From NCBI GenBank assembly GCA_003162255.1, contig PMMJ01000400.1, forward strand, positions 13,818 to 20,143: DNA of 6,326 nt, written 5' to 3'. Below are positions 5,907 to 6,326 of this stretch, in pieces (position 1 is the first letter of the stretch; every line of letters begins with the position of its first letter). The notes below the pieces were generated by a model. That model had not been told where the DNA came from. It did not search any database and saw only the letters and a list, made by a program, of their open reading frames with translations. The position numbers were made by a program, and so were the translations under genes. The DNA comes from Acidobacteriaceae bacterium. Lineage in GTDB: Bacteria; Acidobacteriota; Terriglobia; Terriglobales; Acidobacteriaceae.

Positions 5907-6326
5907 TCAGTCAGAAATCAGATCGGCAAAGGCAAACTGCTCGCGAACCACAGTCTTGCCCACTGAAACCGAGAGGGCGGCATTCAGCATGGGCCCTGCG
6001 TATACAAAGGAGTGGAACTCCCCGAGTTCACCGCAGGGATCCACTTCATCGGGTAGCGCCGAAAGAAACGTCTGATCGAACTCGCGGCCGGCGAAGGATT
6101 GATCGAGCTTCTTTGTGTCGATACAAGTCAACTTCGCTCGTACTCCGGACGCGATCATCTCCTGGGCCAGATCCCGCGTTGGCAGCCCCCACAAGGGGAA
6201 GATCGGCTCAAGTCCCGTGCCTTTCATTTGCCGTTCCCGGTAGGCGCGTACATCTTCGAGGAACAGATCACCAAACGCCACTCCTTCGATTCCTTCGCAG
6301 ACTGCCTTAGCAGCCCGTGGTGCAAG
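5907..6326 (-). CDS. DUF71/Dph6-type PP-loop ATP-binding protein, C-terminal part (5' end outside window)
   Basis: The frame is open to the window edge and gives 139 residues ending in TGA at 5907-5909. The visible part matches the C-terminal half of the DUF71 (COG2102, diphthine-ammonia ligase-like) adenine nucleotide alpha hydrolase family. It has GDLFLED (fragment residues 19-25), RAYRERQMKGTGLEPIFPLWG, a TCIDTKKLDQSFAGREFD stretch, and the hallmark DPCGE (96-100) plus GEFHSFVYAGPM (102 onward). The PP-loop SGGKDS, expected near the N-terminus, lies outside the window. An internal GTG (6279-6281) encodes the Val before AFGDLFLED and is not the true start, because family-like residues continue upstream of it. 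Eukaryotic and archaeal members amidate diphthine on EF2. Bacteria lack diphthamide, so the substrate here is unknown, probably an ATP-dependent amidation or adenylation. Confidence 0.92.
   Translation of the reverse strand, partial: LAPRAAKAVCEGIEGVAFGDLFLEDVRAYRERQMKGTGLEPIFPLWGLPTRDLAQEMIASGVRAKLTCIDTKKLDQSFAGREFDQTFLSALPDEVDPCGELGEFHSFVYAGPMLNAALSVSVGKTVVREQFAFADLISD

Noticed and set aside
6279..6281. GTG as the start of the Dph6-like gene
   Set aside because: The frame stays open to the window edge, and the upstream residues (AAKAVCEGIEGV) continue the family pattern, so the gene is truncated by the window.

Overview
The window looks like part of a chromosome from an Acidobacteriota bacterium, probably a soil lineage of the Terriglobia type. 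This rests on protein style, not on a database match. The large secreted protein with an SBBP propeller, ASH-type repeats and a membrane hairpin placed inside its last Ig-like domain is characteristic of that phylum. So is the small basic protein with AQxARWAK motifs. Sampled 60-base lines give about 60% G+C in the large gene and about 45% in the middle of the orphan membrane gene.

All four supported genes lie on the minus strand, so transcription runs from the right edge to the left. (1) At the right edge (5907-6326) is the C-terminal part of a DUF71/Dph6-type PP-loop ATP-binding protein. Its N-terminus is outside the window. (2) At 5437-5772 is a 111-residue basic protein with an N-terminal coiled-coil-like helix and two copies of an R-x-x-x-AQ-x-ARWAK motif. 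(3) At 4360-5136 is an unrecognised protein with three membrane segments followed by a beta-rich domain. (4) At 37-4044 is a 1335-residue exported protein. It has a signal peptide, an N-terminal DUF7948-like domain, seven SBBP blades, four ASH/choice-of-anchor-D repeats, and an Ig-like domain interrupted by a two-helix membrane hairpin.

The gaps between genes are about 134, 300 and 315 bases, too wide to suggest a tight operon, and no common pathway links the genes. The 5137-5436 gap holds a perfect 8-bp inverted repeat and a doubtful short ORF. The 4045-4359 gap holds the ribosome binding site of the large gene and otherwise nothing convincing. I see no tRNA, rRNA, CRISPR array, insertion sequence or phage module. 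Most of the window is ordinary accessory acidobacterial sequence. The most unusual item is the architecture of the large protein's C-terminus.
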